59,651 nt of DNA from Rubrivivax gelatinosus (GTDB lineage Bacteria > Pseudomonadota > Gammaproteobacteria > Burkholderiales > Burkholderiaceae_C). Position 1 is the first letter of the stretch, and every line of letters begins with the position of its first letter. The stretch is taken from contig NZ_NRRU01000020.1 in the NCBI RefSeq assembly GCF_016583785.1, positions 1-59,651 on the forward strand, written 5' to 3'. A program made the translations under genes and the position numbers. This document shows positions 1 to 11,929 of the stretch, in pieces. The notes beneath the pieces were generated by a model. That model was given only the letters and a program-made list of their open reading frames with translations. It made no database searches and was not told where the DNA came from.

Positions 1-132
1 GGGCCGTCCTCGGGGATCTCGCGCCGGCGCTGGCGTTCCTGCTGGATCGCGCGCTGTGTCAAAACTCTGCCGCGGTCCCTCGCGGTAGAATCAAAAGCTT
101 TGCCAAGTCCTTGATTGAAGGAGAATTTTTAG
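1..132. other. Left edge, upstream region of ndk
   Basis: No convincing coding region is seen in either direction. The 3' part carries a good ribosome binding site (GAAGGAGAA, about 118-126) for ndk. A TAGAAT hexamer at 86-91 could be a -10 element, but I see no well-spaced -35 partner, so promoter assignment is tentative. Confidence 0.3.
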
Positions 133-558
133 ATGGCCATCGAACGCACCCTCTCGATCATCAAGCCTGACGCCGTCGCCAAGAACGTCATCGGCCAGAT
201 CTACGCCCGCTTCGAAGGCGCCGGTCTGAAGATCGCTGCCGCGCGTCTGGCGCAACTGTCGCGCGCCGAGGCCGAAGCCTTCTACGCCGTGCACAAGGCG
301 CGTCCGTTCTTCAACGACCTCGTCAGCTTCATGATCTCGGGCCCGGTGATGATCCAGGTGCTCGAAGGCGAAGGTGCGATCGCCAAGAACCGCGAGCTGA
401 TGGGCGCGACCGACCCGAAGAAGGCCGACAAGGGCACGATCCGCGCCGACTTCGCCGACAGCATCGACGCCAACGCCGTGCACGGCTCCGACGCCCCGGA
501 AACGGCGGCCGTCGAGGTCGCGTTCTTCTTCCCGGCGATGAGCGTCTACAGCCGCTGA
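133..558 (+). CDS. ndk: Nucleoside diphosphate kinase
   Basis: This 141-residue protein transfers the gamma-phosphate of ATP to nucleoside diphosphates through a phosphohistidine intermediate, balancing NTP and dNTP pools in the cytoplasm. The length is standard for bacterial Ndk. Lys11 lies in the N-terminal [10 protein letters not shown] strand and the catalytic histidine is His117 in the NAVHGSD motif. The ATG has a strong Shine-Dalgarno sequence (AAGGAGA) about seven bases upstream. The next gene, rlmN, starts 7 bp after the stop, so the two are probably cotranscribed, as in many betaproteobacteria. Confidence 0.98.
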   Translation: MAIERTLSIIKPDAVAKNVIGQIYARFEGAGLKIAAARLAQLSRAEAEAFYAVHKARPFFNDLVSFMISGPVMIQVLEGEGAIAKNRELMGATDPKKADKGTIRADFADSIDANAVHGSDAPETAAVEVAFFFPAMSVYSR

Positions 559-565
559 GTCTGCG

Positions 566-1684
566 ATGGCCGTCAATCTTCTCGATTTCGACCTCGAGGG
601 GCTGGCGGCCTTCTGCGACAGCCTGGGCGAGAAGCGCTTCCGCGCCGTCCAGCTGTTCCGCTGGATCCATCAGAAGGGCGAGTCGGACTTCGACAAGATG
701 TCCGATCTCGCCAAGTCGCTGCGCGGCAAGCTCGCCGGCGCGGCGCTCGTGCAGTCGCTGCCCGTGATCAGCGAGCACGTCTCGGCCGACGGCACGACCA
801 AGTGGCTGTTCGACGTCGGCGGCGGCAACGCCGTCGAGACCGTCTACATCCCCGAGGACGACCGCGGCACGCTGTGCGTGTCCTCGCAGGCCGGCTGCGC
901 CGTCGGCTGCCGCTTCTGCTCGACGGGGCACCAGGGCTTCAGCCGCAATCTGAGCACCGGCGAGATCATCGCCCAGCTGCGCTACGCCGAGCACCGCCTG
1001 CGCGGACCCGATGGCGAGCGGGTCGTGGACAACGTCGTGATGATGGGCATGGGCGAGCCGCTGCAGAACTACGCCGCCGTCGTGCCGGCGCTGCGTGTGA
1101 TGCTCGACGACCACGGCTACGGCCTGTCGCGCCGCCGCGTGACGGTCTCGACCTCGGGCATGGTGGCGATGATCGACCGCCTGCGCGAAGACTGCCCGGT
1201 GGCGCTGGCGGTGTCGCTGCACGCGCCCAACGATGCGCTGCGCGACATGCTGGTGCCGATCAACCGCAAGGACGGCATAGACGCGCTGCTCGACGCCTGC
1301 GTGCGTTATGTCGAGGCCGCGCCGCGCGACTTCGTCACCTTCGAATACTGCATGCTCGACGGCGTCAACGACGCGCCCGAGCAAGCCGAGGAACTGGTGC
1401 AGCTGGTGCGCCGCCGGCGCGTGCCCTGCAAGTTCAACCTGATCCCGTTCAACCCCTTCCCCGAGTCGGGGCTCAAGCGTTCGCCGCGTGACCGCGTGAC
1501 GGCCTTCGCCAAGCTGCTGCAGGACGCCGGCTTCGTGACCACGATCCGCAAGGTGCGCGGCGACGACATCGATGCCGCCTGCGGCCAGCTTGCCGGCGAG
1601 GTGCAGGATCGCACCCGGGCGCGCGAACGTTTGCTGGAGCGCCGGCGCACGATCCCGATCGCCGCGGCGGAGGGCGGACGGTGA
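566..1684 (+). CDS. rlmN: Dual-specificity 23S rRNA/tRNA adenine-C2 methyltransferase RlmN
   Basis: RlmN is a radical SAM enzyme that methylates C2 of A2503 in 23S rRNA and A37 of some tRNAs. The 372-residue protein has the 4Fe-4S motif C111-x3-C115-x2-C118. It also has the two extra cysteines expected of the mechanism: Cys104, seven residues before the cluster, and Cys339 in DAACGQLAG near the C-terminus. The GEPLQN motif of the SAM site is present. The stop overlaps the GTG start of the next gene by 4 bp, implying translational coupling in an rlmN-pilW-rodZ-ispG-hisS operon that is widely conserved in beta- and gammaproteobacteria. Confidence 0.97.
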   Translation: MAVNLLDFDLEGLAAFCDSLGEKRFRAVQLFRWIHQKGESDFDKMSDLAKSLRGKLAGAALVQSLPVISEHVSADGTTKWLFDVGGGNAVETVYIPEDDRGTLCVSSQAGCAVGCRFCSTGHQGFSRNLSTGEIIAQLRYAEHRLRGPDGERVVDNVVMMGMGEPLQNYAAVVPALRVMLDDHGYGLSRRRVTVSTSGMVAMIDRLREDCPVALAVSLHAPNDALRDMLVPINRKDGIDALLDACVRYVEAAPRDFVTFEYCMLDGVNDAPEQAEELVQLVRRRRVPCKFNLIPFNPFPESGLKRSPRDRVTAFAKLLQDAGFVTTIRKVRGDDIDAACGQLAGEVQDRTRARERLLERRRTIPIAAAEGGR

Positions 1685-2472
1685 GGCTGGCGACAGTTCT
1701 GCTCCTGCTGTTCAGCGCCGTCGTCGCCGCCTGTGTCGCCCAGCCGACCACAGTCGACGGCGGCCGCGAGATCCGCACCGCGTCCGACCAGACCGACGCC
1801 GACCGCCGCGCGCGTGTGCGCCTGGAGCTAGCCTCGGCCTACTTCACGCGCGGCCAGACGACGACCGCGCTCGACGAGGTCAAGCTGGCGCTGGCGGCGC
1901 GCCCCGACATGCCCGAGGCGCTGGGGCTGCGTGGCCTGATCTACGCCGCGCTCGGCGAGCCGGCGCTGGCCGAGGAGAGCTTCAAGCGCGCGCTCGCGCT
2001 CGCCCCGCGCGACGCCGACATGCGTCACAACTACGGCTGGTTCCTGTGCCAGGAGCGCCGTTACGTCGACGCCGACCGCGAGTTCGACGGCGCGCTGGCG
2101 CAGCCGCAGTACCGCGGCGCGGCCCGCACCCTGCTCGCCAAGGGGGTCTGCGACGCGCGCGAGAACCGCTGGGCCGAGGCCGAGGTGGCGCTGTTCCGCA
2201 GCTTCCAGCTCGACGCGTCCAGCCCGTCGACCGCCTACAACCTCGCCGACGTGCTCTACCGCCGCGGCGACCTGGAACGTGCGCGCTTCTACGTGCAGCG
2301 TGTCAATGCGGTCGCACCGCAGTCCAACGCCCAGTCGCTGTGGCTGGCCGCCCGCATCGAGCGGCGCCTCGGCAACCTGGTGTCCATGCGCGAGTTCGGC
2401 CGCCAGTTGCGCGACCGCTTCCCCCAATCCCCCGAAGCTGTCCTGTTCGAGCAAGGCCGGTTCGATGACTGA
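1681..2472 (+). CDS. pilW: Type IV pilus biogenesis/stability lipoprotein PilW (PilF)
   Basis: This 263-residue TPR lipoprotein is predicted to act as the pilotin that helps the PilQ secretin reach and assemble in the outer membrane. The N-terminus is a lipoprotein signal peptide with the lipobox ending at Cys18 (VVAAC). From about residue 46 the protein is a run of TPR helices, e.g. [26 protein letters not shown] split across two repeats. It starts at GTG 1681, inside the rlmN stop, and overlaps rodZ by 8 bp. The place between rlmN and rodZ is the usual one for pilW. Other pilus genes are not in this window. Confidence 0.9.
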   Translation: MRLATVLLLLFSAVVAACVAQPTTVDGGREIRTASDQTDADRRARVRLELASAYFTRGQTTTALDEVKLALAARPDMPEALGLRGLIYAALGEPALAEESFKRALALAPRDADMRHNYGWFLCQERRYVDADREFDGALAQPQYRGAARTLLAKGVCDARENRWAEAEVALFRSFQLDASSPSTAYNLADVLYRRGDLERARFYVQRVNAVAPQSNAQSLWLAARIERRLGNLVSMREFGRQLRDRFPQSPEAVLFEQGRFDD

Positions 2473-3340
2473 TTCCGTGACTCCCCCGGCGCCCGAAGCC
2501 TCTGCCGGCGCGCTGCTGCGCGCCGCGCGCGAGAAGCAGGGCCTGCACATCGCGGCGCTGGCCGCGTCGATCAAGGTGCCTGTGGCCAAGCTCGAGGCGC
2601 TGGAGGCCGATCAGTATTCGCTGCTGCCCGACGCCGCCTTCACGCGTGCGCTGGCACATGCCGTCTGCCGCGCGCTCAAGACCGACCCGCAGCCGGTGCT
2701 CGCGCGGCTGCCGCTGACCGACACCTCGTCACTCGACCACGTCGTGGGCAACCTCAACGCGCCTTTCCGTGAGCGTTCGGGGCCCGACCTGCCGAGCGTG
2801 AACCTGGGCGCGGTCCGGCCGATGGCCTGGGCGGGCGGGGTGCTGCTCGTCGCCGCCGCGGTCGTCTACTTCCTGCCGGGCGATGTCTGGCAGCAGCGTC
2901 CCGCGGCCGAAGAGCCGGCGCAGGCCGTGGCGCCGGCGGCGTCAGAGGCCGCAGCATCCGAGCCCGCCGCGGTGGCCGAGGCCACGCCGGCGGCACCGGC
3001 GCTGGTGGCCGCCGCGCCGGCCTCGGCAGTGGCCGCGCAGCCGATGGTCGAGACGGTGCACGACGCGCCGGCGATCGAGCAGGCGGCGTCGGTGGGTGCG
3101 CCGGCGACGCTGGTGCAGTTGCGCGCCGACGAGCCGTCCTGGGTCGAGGTCTTCGACGGCAAGGGGCAGGTGCTGTTTTCGCGCCTGCTGCTGGCCGGGG
3201 AAACCGTCGGTGTCGACGGCCAGACACCGATACGCCTGAAAATCGGCAACGCGCCGGCGACGCGGCTCAGCTTCCGCGGCAAGCCGGTCGACCTGACGCC
3301 GCTGACGCGCAACGCCGTCGCCCGCGTCGAGCTGCAGTGA
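2465..3340 (+). CDS. rodZ: RodZ-like helix-turn-helix / DUF4115 membrane protein
   Basis: The 291-residue protein has RodZ architecture: a cytoplasmic Xre-type helix-turn-helix domain (about residues 15-85), one transmembrane segment (about 119-138), an Ala/Glu/Pro-rich periplasmic linker (about 145-220) and a C-terminal DUF4115 beta domain (about 220-291). In the family RodZ links MreB to the elongasome and maintains rod shape. The ATG at 2465 overlaps the pilW stop by 8 bp; the frame is open further upstream but that part lies inside pilW. The linker is compositionally biased and probably disordered. Confidence 0.85.
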   Translation: MTDSVTPPAPEASAGALLRAAREKQGLHIAALAASIKVPVAKLEALEADQYSLLPDAAFTRALAHAVCRALKTDPQPVLARLPLTDTSSLDHVVGNLNAPFRERSGPDLPSVNLGAVRPMAWAGGVLLVAAAVVYFLPGDVWQQRPAAEEPAQAVAPAASEAAASEPAAVAEATPAAPALVAAAPASAVAAQPMVETVHDAPAIEQAASVGAPATLVQLRADEPSWVEVFDGKGQVLFSRLLLAGETVGVDGQTPIRLKIGNAPATRLSFRGKPVDLTPLTRNAVARVELQ

Positions 3341-3368
3341 GCGCAGCAGTCATAGCAGTGAGGTTTCG

Positions 3369-4646
<1,278 letters not shown>

Positions 4647-4692
4647 TCCTCTTTCGGGCGGGCCGCCGGCCCGCCGCAGCAACCTGTTTCCC

Positions 4693-5967
4693 ATGGCCGA
4701 GAAGATCGTTGCCGTCAAAGGCATGAACGACATCCTGCCGCCCGAGTCGGCGCGCTGGGAGTGGTTCGAAGACACCGTGCGCGCGCTGATGCGCCGCTAC
4801 GCCTACCTGAACGTGCGCACGCCCATCGTCGAGCACACACCGCTGTTCGTGCGCGGGCTGGGCGAGGTGACCGACATCGTCGAGAAGGAGATGTACTCCT
4901 TCGAAGACAGCATGAACGGCGACCAGCTGTCCCTGCGCCCCGAGGGCACGGCCGGCGTCGTGCGCGCCATCGTCGAACATTCGGCGCTGTACGAGGGCGG
5001 CAAGCGGCTCTTCTACATCGGTCCGATGTTCCGCCACGAGAAGCCGCAGCGCGGGCGCTACCGCCAGTTCCACCAGGTCGGCGTCGAGGCGCTGGGCTTC
5101 GGTGGCCCGGACGTCGACGCCGAGGTCATCCTGATGTGCCGCGCGCTCTGGAAGGACCTGGGCCTGGGCGAGGTGCGGCTGGACATCAACAGCCTGGGCC
5201 AGCCCGAGGAGCGCAAGGCGCACCGCGCGGCGCTGATCGCCCACTTCGAGCAGCACGCCGAGCTGCTCGACGAAGACGCGCGCCGCCGCCTGCACAGCAA
5301 CCCGCTGCGCATCCTCGACACCAAGAACCCGAACATGCAGGCCATGGTCGAGGCCGCGCCGCAGCTCATCGACTACCTCGGCGAAGCCTCGCTGAAGCAC
5401 TTCGACGCGCTCAAAGCCATCCTCGACGCCGCCGGCCAGCCCTACCGCGTCAACCCGCGCCTGGTGCGCGGCATGGACTACTACAACCTGACCGTCTTCG
5501 AGTGGGTGACCGACAAGCTCGGCGCCCAGGGCACGATCTGCGGTGGCGGGCGCTACGACGGCCTCGTCGAGCTGATCGGCGGCAAGCCCGCGCCGGGCAT
5601 CGGCTGGGGCATGGGCATCGAGCGTGTGCTCGACCTCGTGCAACAGTTGGGCGTGGCGCCGCCGGCACCGGTGCCCGACGCCTACGCCGTCGTGCCCGAC
5701 GCCGCCGCGCTGCCGCAGGCGGTGCGTGTCGTCGAGGCGCTGCGCGGCGCCGGCGTCTCGGTGCAGCTGCACGCCGGTGGCGGCAGCATGAAGTCGCAGT
5801 TCAAGAAGGCCGACGCCAGCCAGGCGCGCTACGCGCTGATCTTCGGCGGCGACGAACTCGCCCGGGGCGAGGTCGCCGTCAAGCCGCTGCGCGACGCCGC
5901 CGCGGCCCAGTGCACGCGTACCATCGCCGACCCCGCCTCCTGGGCGAGCGAACTGCTCCCCGCATAA
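4693..5967 (+). CDS. hisS: Histidyl-tRNA synthetase
   Basis: This class II synthetase charges tRNA-His. The 424-residue protein shows motif 2 ([16 protein letters not shown], from residue 113), the histidine-specific LVRGMDYY loop (257-264), motif 3 ([10 protein letters not shown], about 302-311) and a C-terminal anticodon-binding domain from about residue 330. The ATG at 4693 is 46 bp after ispG. The paralogue lacking synthetase activity, HisZ, is encoded separately at 13117-14280. Confidence 0.98.
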   Translation: MAEKIVAVKGMNDILPPESARWEWFEDTVRALMRRYAYLNVRTPIVEHTPLFVRGLGEVTDIVEKEMYSFEDSMNGDQLSLRPEGTAGVVRAIVEHSALYEGGKRLFYIGPMFRHEKPQRGRYRQFHQVGVEALGFGGPDVDAEVILMCRALWKDLGLGEVRLDINSLGQPEERKAHRAALIAHFEQHAELLDEDARRRLHSNPLRILDTKNPNMQAMVEAAPQLIDYLGEASLKHFDALKAILDAAGQPYRVNPRLVRGMDYYNLTVFEWVTDKLGAQGTICGGGRYDGLVELIGGKPAPGIGWGMGIERVLDLVQQLGVAPPAPVPDAYAVVPDAAALPQAVRVVEALRGAGVSVQLHAGGGSMKSQFKKADASQARYALIFGGDELARGEVAVKPLRDAAAAQCTRTIADPASWASELLPA

Positions 5968-5995
5968 TCGACCGTTTTTCGTCCGCATCACCGAC

Positions 5996-6670
5996 ATGGC
6001 CACACAACTCGACCTGCAGGAGCAGGAGCAGCTCGACGCCCTCAAGGCGTTCTGGAAGCGCTACGGCAACCTGGTCACCTGGGTGCTGATCGCCGCGCTG
6101 GCCGCGTATGCGGGCTGGAACGGCTGGAACTACTGGCAGCGTGGCCAGGCGCTGAAGGCGAGCGCGATGTACGACGAACTCGACCGCGCCGCGCTCGCCG
6201 GCGACGCCGACAAGAGCGGCCGCATCTTCGCCGACCTGAAGGAGCGCTACCCCGGCACCGCCTACGCGGAGCAGGGCGGGCTGGCAGCCGCCAAGGTCCA
6301 GTTCGAGAAGGGCCAGGTCGAAGCCGCCCAGGCGACGCTGACCTGGGTCGCCGAGAAGGCCGTCGAGGACGAATACCGCACGATCGCGCGTCTGCGCCTG
6401 GCGGCGCTGCTGGCTTCGGCCAAGCAGTTCGAGCCGGCGCTGGCCCAGCTCGACGGCGCCAAGGCTGCGGGTTTCGAGGCGCTGGTGGCCGACCGCCGCG
6501 GCGACGTGCTTGCCGCCGCCGGCCGCAGCGACGAGGCGCGCACCGCCTACGAAGCCGCGTACAAGGCGATGGACGACAAGATCGACTACAAGCGCCTGAT
6601 CGAGGCTAAGCTCACCGCGCTCGGCGCCTCCCCGGCGCCGGCGGCCGCGGCTTCCGGAGCCGCATCGTGA
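5996..6670 (+). CDS. YfgM-like membrane-anchored TPR protein
   Basis: The 224-residue protein has a short cytoplasmic N-terminus, one transmembrane helix (about residues 26-45) and a periplasmic TPR-like domain, the YfgM (DUF2133/TPR_21) layout. In E. coli YfgM associates with the SecYEG translocon and PpiD and participates in periplasmic chaperoning. It sits between hisS and bamB, exactly where yfgM sits in enterobacteria. Its stop TGA (6668-6670) overlaps the ATG of bamB by one base. Confidence 0.88.
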   Translation: MATQLDLQEQEQLDALKAFWKRYGNLVTWVLIAALAAYAGWNGWNYWQRGQALKASAMYDELDRAALAGDADKSGRIFADLKERYPGTAYAEQGGLAAAKVQFEKGQVEAAQATLTWVAEKAVEDEYRTIARLRLAALLASAKQFEPALAQLDGAKAAGFEALVADRRGDVLAAAGRSDEARTAYEAAYKAMDDKIDYKRLIEAKLTALGASPAPAAAASGAAS

Positions 6671-7779
6671 TGCGCCGCCTCACCCTCGTGCTGGCGGTCG
6701 CCGCCGGCGTGCTGGCAGGCTGCGGCTCGTCCAAGCCCAAGCCGATGGCGCTCGAGTCCTTCAAGCCGACGATCGCCGGCCGCGAGGTCTGGAGCGCGCG
6801 CCTGGACAGCGTCGAGTTCCCGCTCACGGTCGTCGTGCGCGACGGCAAGTTCCGCGTCGCCGGCAGCGACGGCTCGGTCGTCGTCTTCGACGCCCAGAGC
6901 GGCCAGGAGCTGTCGCGTGCCAAGGTTGCCGCCAAGCTTGCGGCCGGTGTCGGCAGCGACGGGCGCTTCGACGCCGTCGTCACCGTCGGCAACGAACTCG
7001 TCGTGCTCGAAGGCGCGCGTGAAGTCTGGCGCCAGCGCCTGTCCTCGCGTGTCGTGACCGCGCCGCTGGTGGCCGGCGAACGTGTCTTCGTGATGGGCGT
7101 GGACCGTGTCGTGCACGCTTTCGACGTGCTCGACGGCCGCCGCCTGTGGAAGCTGCAGCGCCCGAGCGACGCGCTGACGCTGTCGCAGGCTGGCATCGTC
7201 GTGCCGTTCAAGGACACGCTGGTCGTCGGCCAGGGGCCGCGTCTGACCGGGCTCGATCCGCTGCGCGGCTCGGTGCAGTGGGAAGTGGCAATGGCCGCAC
7301 CGCGCGGCACCAACGAGGTCGAACGCCTGGCCGACCTGCTCGGGCCGCCGCTGCGCCTGGGCGACCGGATCTGCGCGCGCTCGTTCCAGTCGGCGGTCGC
7401 CTGCGCCGATGTGGCCAAGGGCACGCTGCTGTGGTCGCGCAACGTCGGCGGCACGCAGCCGATCGGCGGCAACGTGACTGCGATCTTCGGCGCCGACGGC
7501 ACCGACCGCGTCGGTGCCTGGCGCACCGACACCGGCGAAGTGCTTTGGAGCAACGAAAAGATGCTCTACCGCGGCCTGAGCGCGCCGCTGGCCGTCGGCC
7601 CCAGCGTCGTCTTCGGCGACGCCGAAGGCTACGTTCACTTCCTGTCGGCTGCCACTGGCGAGGCCCAGCTGCGCCTGCCGACCGACGGCTCGCCGGTTGT
7701 CGCGGCGCCGGTGCTCTCGGGCACGACGATGCTTGTCGTCACCCGCAAGGGCGGGCTGCACGCCTTCCGGCCGAACTGA
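6670..7779 (+). CDS. bamB: Outer membrane assembly lipoprotein BamB
   Basis: BamB is the beta-propeller lipoprotein of the BAM complex that inserts beta-barrel proteins into the outer membrane. A lipoprotein signal peptide ends in the lipobox LAGC (Cys18). The remainder is a repeated PQQ-like propeller, with recurrent motifs such as [10 protein letters not shown] and [14 protein letters not shown]. The protein is 369 residues from ATG 6670; a GTG three bases earlier (6667) is an alternative start. BamA is encoded at 30361-32664. The next gene, der, starts 10 bp downstream. Confidence 0.93.
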   Translation: MRRLTLVLAVAAGVLAGCGSSKPKPMALESFKPTIAGREVWSARLDSVEFPLTVVVRDGKFRVAGSDGSVVVFDAQSGQELSRAKVAAKLAAGVGSDGRFDAVVTVGNELVVLEGAREVWRQRLSSRVVTAPLVAGERVFVMGVDRVVHAFDVLDGRRLWKLQRPSDALTLSQAGIVVPFKDTLVVGQGPRLTGLDPLRGSVQWEVAMAAPRGTNEVERLADLLGPPLRLGDRICARSFQSAVACADVAKGTLLWSRNVGGTQPIGGNVTAIFGADGTDRVGAWRTDTGEVLWSNEKMLYRGLSAPLAVGPSVVFGDAEGYVHFLSAATGEAQLRLPTDGSPVVAAPVLSGTTMLVVTRKGGLHAFRPN

Positions 7780-7789
7780 GGACTTCCAT

Positions 7790-9130
7790 TTGAAACCCGT
7801 CATCGCGCTCGTCGGCCGGGCCAACGTCGGCAAGTCGACGCTGTTCAACCGGATCACGAAGAGCCGCGACGCCATCGTCGCCGACTTCGCCGGCCTCACG
7901 CGCGACCGCCACTACGGCGATGCGCGCCTGAACGGCCGCGAGTTCATCGTCGTCGACACCGGCGGCTTCGAGCCCGACAAACCCACCGGCGTCGTCGCCG
8001 AGATGGCCAAGCAGACGCGCCAGGCCGTCGCCGAAGCGGACGCCGTGATCTTCGTCGTCGACGTGCGCAACGGCCTCGCGGCGCAGGACCACGACATCGC
8101 GCGTTTCCTTCGCACCCAGCACAAGAAGGTGCTGCTGGCGGCGAACAAGGCCGAGGGCATGGTCGAGTCGCCGCTGCTGGCCGAGTTCCACGAGCTCGGC
8201 ATCGGCGACCCGCATCCGATCTCGGCCGCGCACGGGCAGGGCATCCGCAGCCTGCTCGAAGCTGCGCTCGAGGACTTCCCCTTCGACGAGGACGCCGAGG
8301 AGGCAGAGCCCGATCCGGATGCTCCCATTCGCCTGGCCGTTGCCGGCCGCCCCAACGTCGGCAAGTCCACGCTGATCAACGCCTGGCTCGGCGAGGAGCG
8401 GCTGGTCGCCTTCGACCAGCCCGGAACGACGCGCGACGCGATCAGCGTGCCGCTGGAACGCGAGGGCCGTCGCTTCGAGCTGATCGACACCGCCGGCCTG
8501 CGGCGCAAGGGCAAGGTCTTCGAGGCGATCGAGAAGTTCTCGGTCGTCAAGACGCTGCAGGCCATCGCCGACGCCAACGTCGTCGTGCTGATGGTCGACG
8601 CGACCATCGGCGTCAGCGAGCAGGATGCGCACATCGCCGGCTACGTGCTCGAGTCCGGCCGCGCGGTGGTGCTGGCGCTCAACAAGTGGGACGCGACCGA
8701 CGAGTACCAGCGCCAGCAGCTGCAGCGCTCGATCGAGAGCCGCCTGGCCTTCCTGAAGTTCGCGCCGCTGCTGCAGATCTCGGCCCGCAAGCGCACCGGC
8801 CTGAGCGCGCTCTGGAAGGCCATCCTGCAGGCGCACGCTTCGGCGACGGTGAAGATGCCGACGCCGGTGCTGACGCGCCTGCTGATCGACGCCGTGCAGC
8901 ACCAGGCGCCGCGCCGCGACGGGCGCTTCCGGCCGAAGATGCGCTATGCCCACCAGGGCGGCATGAACCCGCCGCTGGTGGTGGTCCACGGCAATTCGCT
9001 GGAACACATCACCGACGCCTACAAACGTTTTCTGGAAGGGCGTTTCCGCGAGCACTTCAAACTCGTGGGGACACCGATGCGGATCGAGTTCCGCTCGGCG
9101 AAAAACCCCTTCGACGACCGCAGCCCCTGA
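7790..9130 (+). CDS. der: Ribosome biogenesis GTPase Der (EngA)
   Basis: Der is a double-GTPase needed for 50S subunit maturation. The 446-residue protein has G1 motifs GRANVGKS (9-16) and GRPNVGKS (186-193), G4 motifs NKAE (119-122) and NKWD in the second domain, an acidic linker between the domains and a C-terminal KH-like domain. The start is a TTG at 7790, because family proteins begin KPVIALVGR; earlier in-frame starts would run into bamB. The Ala in the first G1 motif, where Pro is usual, and NKAE instead of NKxD in the first domain are sequence variants, not obviously inactivating. Confidence 0.96.
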   Translation: MKPVIALVGRANVGKSTLFNRITKSRDAIVADFAGLTRDRHYGDARLNGREFIVVDTGGFEPDKPTGVVAEMAKQTRQAVAEADAVIFVVDVRNGLAAQDHDIARFLRTQHKKVLLAANKAEGMVESPLLAEFHELGIGDPHPISAAHGQGIRSLLEAALEDFPFDEDAEEAEPDPDAPIRLAVAGRPNVGKSTLINAWLGEERLVAFDQPGTTRDAISVPLEREGRRFELIDTAGLRRKGKVFEAIEKFSVVKTLQAIADANVVVLMVDATIGVSEQDAHIAGYVLESGRAVVLALNKWDATDEYQRQQLQRSIESRLAFLKFAPLLQISARKRTGLSALWKAILQAHASATVKMPTPVLTRLLIDAVQHQAPRRDGRFRPKMRYAHQGGMNPPLVVVHGNSLEHITDAYKRFLEGRFREHFKLVGTPMRIEFRSAKNPFDDRSP

Positions 9131-9205
9131 GGCAATCTGCTTTTCCCGTCGGGGTTGCCCCTGTGTGATAACGTGGGCGACTCGACCTCTAACACGGAGC
9201 ATATC
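9131..9205. other. der-hfq intergenic region
   Basis: The 75 bp gap holds an imperfect hairpin (CCCGTCGGGG near 9147-9156, flanked by GGCAA/TTGCC arms), with no U-tract. It is followed by the AT-richer hfq leader, with a Shine-Dalgarno ACGGAGC at about 9194-9200. A promoter for hfq may lie here, but no convincing -35/-10 pair is visible. Confidence 0.3.
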
Positions 9206-9448
9206 GTGAGCAACAAAGGCCAACTTTTGCAGGACCCCTTCCTGAACCTGCTGCGCAAAGAGCACGTGCCGGTTTCGATCTACCTGGTCAACGGCATCAA
9301 GCTCCAAGGCCATATCGAATCCTTCGACCAGTACGTCGTCCTGCTGCGCAACACCGTCACCCAGATGGTTTACAAGCACGCGATCTCGACCGTCGTGCCC
9401 AGTCGCGCGGTCAACTTCCACCCGAACGAAACGCCCGAGCAGGCCTGA
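9206..9448 (+). CDS. hfq: RNA chaperone Hfq
   Basis: Hfq forms an Sm-like hexameric ring that pairs small RNAs with mRNAs. The 80-residue protein has the Sm1 and Sm2 motifs (ending [12 protein letters not shown]). The start is GTG 9206, encoding the characteristic N-terminus [13 protein letters not shown] and preceded by ACGGAGC; upstream in-frame starts would add a non-conserved tail. The C-terminal tail is short, as usual for betaproteobacteria. It is followed by hflX, hflK and hflC, the conserved hfq-hflXKC order. Confidence 0.98.
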   Translation: MSNKGQLLQDPFLNLLRKEHVPVSIYLVNGIKLQGHIESFDQYVVLLRNTVTQMVYKHAISTVVPSRAVNFHPNETPEQA

Positions 9449-9494
9449 AGCCCGGCCCCCGGCCCGTCAACCCAGACCCGTCGCCCCACAAGCC

Positions 9495-10664
9495 TTGAGT
9501 TCCGCTTCACCGCAGACGTTGTCGCACGAGAGCGGCCCGACGCGCGCCGTGCTCGTCGGCGTCGATCTCGGTGCCGGCAGCCACTTCGACCCCAGCCTCG
9601 ACGAGCTGGCGTTGCTGGCCGAATCGGCCGGCGACGTCGCCGTCGCGCGCGTGACCGCGCGCCGCAAGGCGCCGGATGCAGCGCTGTTCATAGGATCGGG
9701 CAAGGCCGACGAGGTCAAGGCGATGGTCGCCGCGACCCAGGCACACGGCGTCATCTTCGACCAGGCGCTGTCGCCGGCGCAGCAGCGCAACCTGGAGCAG
9801 CATCTGGGCGTGCCGGTCGCGGACCGCACCTCGCTGATCCTGGACATCTTCGCGGCCCGTGCGCAGAGCCACGAAGGCAAGCTGCAGGTCGAACTCGCGC
9901 GCCTGCAGTACATGGCGACGCGGCTGGTGCGGCGCTGGTCGCACCTGGAGCGCCAACGTGGCGGCATCGGCACGCGCGGCGGCCCGGGTGAAGCCCAGAT
10001 CGAACTCGACCGGCGCATGATCGGCGACCGCATCAAGTCGGTGAAGGCGCGGCTGGAGAAGGTCAAGCTGCAGCGCGGCACGCAGCGCCGGGCGCGCGAG
10101 CGCCGGGGCACCTTCCGCGTCTCGCTCGTCGGCTATACCAACGCCGGCAAGTCGACGCTGTTCAACTCGCTCGTCAAGGCGCGCAGCTACGCCGCCGACC
10201 AGCTCTTCGCGACGCTGGACACGACCACGCGTTCGCTCTGGCTGGGCGAAGCCGAGATGTCGGTGTCGCTGTCGGACACGGTCGGCTTCATCCGCGACCT
10301 GCCGCACAAGCTGGTCGAGGCCTTCGAAGCGACGCTGCGCGAGGCCGCCGACGCCGACCTGCTGCTGCACGTCATCGACGCCGCCAGCCCGGCGCTGCCG
10401 GAGCAGCAGGCCGAGGTCGAGCGTGTGCTCGAGGAGATCGGCGCCGCGGGCGTGCGCCAGGTCCTGGTCTACAACAAGTGCGACCTGCTCGAGGAGTCCC
10501 GGCGTCCGCGCCAGGCACTCGACGAGGTCGAGGCCCATCCCGGCGTGCGCCGAGCGCGCGTCTTCGTCAGCGCGCGCGACGGGCAGGGGCTCGATGTCCT
10601 GCGCCAGGTCGTCGCCGACGCCGCGCGTGCCGCGCGCGAGGCGCAACTGATCATCACCGAATGA
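9495..10664 (+). CDS. hflX: GTPase HflX
   Basis: HflX is a ribosome-associated GTPase that splits stalled or heat-damaged ribosomes. The 389-residue protein has the N-terminal HflX domain, the Gly-rich linker GGIGTRGGPGE and a G domain with G1 GYTNAGKST (about 213-221), G3 DTVGF and G4 NKCD. The predicted start is TTG 9495, 46 bp after hfq; a GTG at 9549 within RAVLVGVD would remove conserved residues. The stop overlaps the hflK ATG (ATGA), indicating coupling. Confidence 0.95.
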   Translation: MSSASPQTLSHESGPTRAVLVGVDLGAGSHFDPSLDELALLAESAGDVAVARVTARRKAPDAALFIGSGKADEVKAMVAATQAHGVIFDQALSPAQQRNLEQHLGVPVADRTSLILDIFAARAQSHEGKLQVELARLQYMATRLVRRWSHLERQRGGIGTRGGPGEAQIELDRRMIGDRIKSVKARLEKVKLQRGTQRRARERRGTFRVSLVGYTNAGKSTLFNSLVKARSYAADQLFATLDTTTRSLWLGEAEMSVSLSDTVGFIRDLPHKLVEAFEATLREAADADLLLHVIDAASPALPEQQAEVERVLEEIGAAGVRQVLVYNKCDLLEESRRPRQALDEVEAHPGVRRARVFVSARDGQGLDVLRQVVADAARAAREAQLIITE

Positions 10665-11911
10665 AGCACACACCACCGTTTCGAGTCTCGCGGCTGCGCG
10701 CTGCGCTGGCAGGCTGGGTCTTCAGCAACCGCAACGACGGCCCGCCCGACCTCGACGAACTCTGGCGCGATTTCAACCGCAAGCTGAGCGGCCTGTTCGG
10801 CGGCAAGGGCGCGGGCGGCGGCGGCAACCGCAACGACGGCGGCGGCTCCGGCGGCCCGTCGTTCCAGCCCGACATGAAGAGTGCCGGCATCGGCATCGGC
10901 CTGATCTCGGCCGTCGTCGTGCTGGTCTGGCTGGGCAGCGGCTTTTTCATCGTCCAGGAAGGCCAGCAGGCGGTCGTCACCACCTTCGGCAAGTACAGCC
11001 ACACGGCGGACGCCGGCTTCCAGTGGCGCTTCCCGTACCCGATCCAGGCGCACGAGACGGTGTCGGTGACGCAGCTGCGTTCGGTCGAGGTCGGCCGCAG
11101 CACCGTCGTCCAGGCCACCGGGCTGCGCGACTCGTCGATGCTGACGCAGGACGAGAACATCATCGACATCCGCTTCACCGTGCAGTACCGGTTGAGCGAC
11201 GCGCGCCAGTACCTGTTCGAGAACCGCAACCCCGACGAGGCCGTGGTCCAGGCCGCGGAATCGGCGGTGCGCGAGATCGTCGGCCGCAGCAGTGTCGACT
11301 CGGTGCTCTACGAGCAGCGCGACGCGCTCGCTGCCGACCTCGTGAAATCGGTGCAGAACCAGCTCGATCGCCTGCGTGCCGGCATCATCGTCGCCAACGT
11401 CAACGTCCAGAACGTCCTGGTGCCCGATGCGGTTCTGGCCGCGTTCAACGACGCCGTCAAGGCCGGTGCCGACCGCGACCGCTTCAAGAACGAAGGCCAG
11501 GCCTACGCCAGCGACGTGATCCCGAAGGCACGCGGCAACGCCTCGCGCCTGGCCGAGGAGGCCGAGGGCTACCGCGCACGCGTCATCGCCCAGGCCGAGG
11601 GTGACGCCCAGCGCTTCCGCTCGGTGCTGGCCGAGTACCAGAAGGCACCGGCGGTCACGCGCGACCGCATGTACATCGACGCGATGCAGCAGATCTATTC
11701 CAACGTCAGCAAGGTGATGGTCGACTCGCGCAGCGGGTCCAACCTGCTGTATCTGCCGCTGGACAAGCTGATCCAGCAAACCGGCCCTGCCGCCGCGCCC
11801 CAGGCGCCGGTGGCGGTGCCGACGCCGGCGAGCACGCCCGACCCGCTGGGCGGCAGCTCCGACATCCGGTCCCGCGACGCCGCGCGCGCCCGCGACCGCG
11901 AAGGCCGCTGA
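10661..11911 (+). CDS. hflK: FtsH protease activity modulator HflK
   Basis: HflK and HflC form a membrane SPFH/prohibitin complex that surrounds the FtsH protease and modulates its activity. The 416-residue protein has a cytoplasmic N-terminal part with a Gly/Asn-rich segment (about 48-66), one transmembrane helix (about 75-97), then the periplasmic SPFH domain (starting FIVQEGQQAVVTTFGKY) and a Pro/Ala-rich tail. The ATG at 10661 overlaps the hflX stop by 4 bp; hflC begins 18 bp downstream. Confidence 0.96.
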   Translation: MKHTPPFRVSRLRAALAGWVFSNRNDGPPDLDELWRDFNRKLSGLFGGKGAGGGGNRNDGGGSGGPSFQPDMKSAGIGIGLISAVVVLVWLGSGFFIVQEGQQAVVTTFGKYSHTADAGFQWRFPYPIQAHETVSVTQLRSVEVGRSTVVQATGLRDSSMLTQDENIIDIRFTVQYRLSDARQYLFENRNPDEAVVQAAESAVREIVGRSSVDSVLYEQRDALAADLVKSVQNQLDRLRAGIIVANVNVQNVLVPDAVLAAFNDAVKAGADRDRFKNEGQAYASDVIPKARGNASRLAEEAEGYRARVIAQAEGDAQRFRSVLAEYQKAPAVTRDRMYIDAMQQIYSNVSKVMVDSRSGSNLLYLPLDKLIQQTGPAAAPQAPVAVPTPASTPDPLGGSSDIRSRDAARARDREGR

Positions 11912-11929
11912 CCCAGGAGCACGCGCCCC

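Noticed and set aside
86..91. ndk promoter from TAGAAT
   Set aside because: A -10-like hexamer alone, without a -35 at workable spacing, is not enough to call a promoter.
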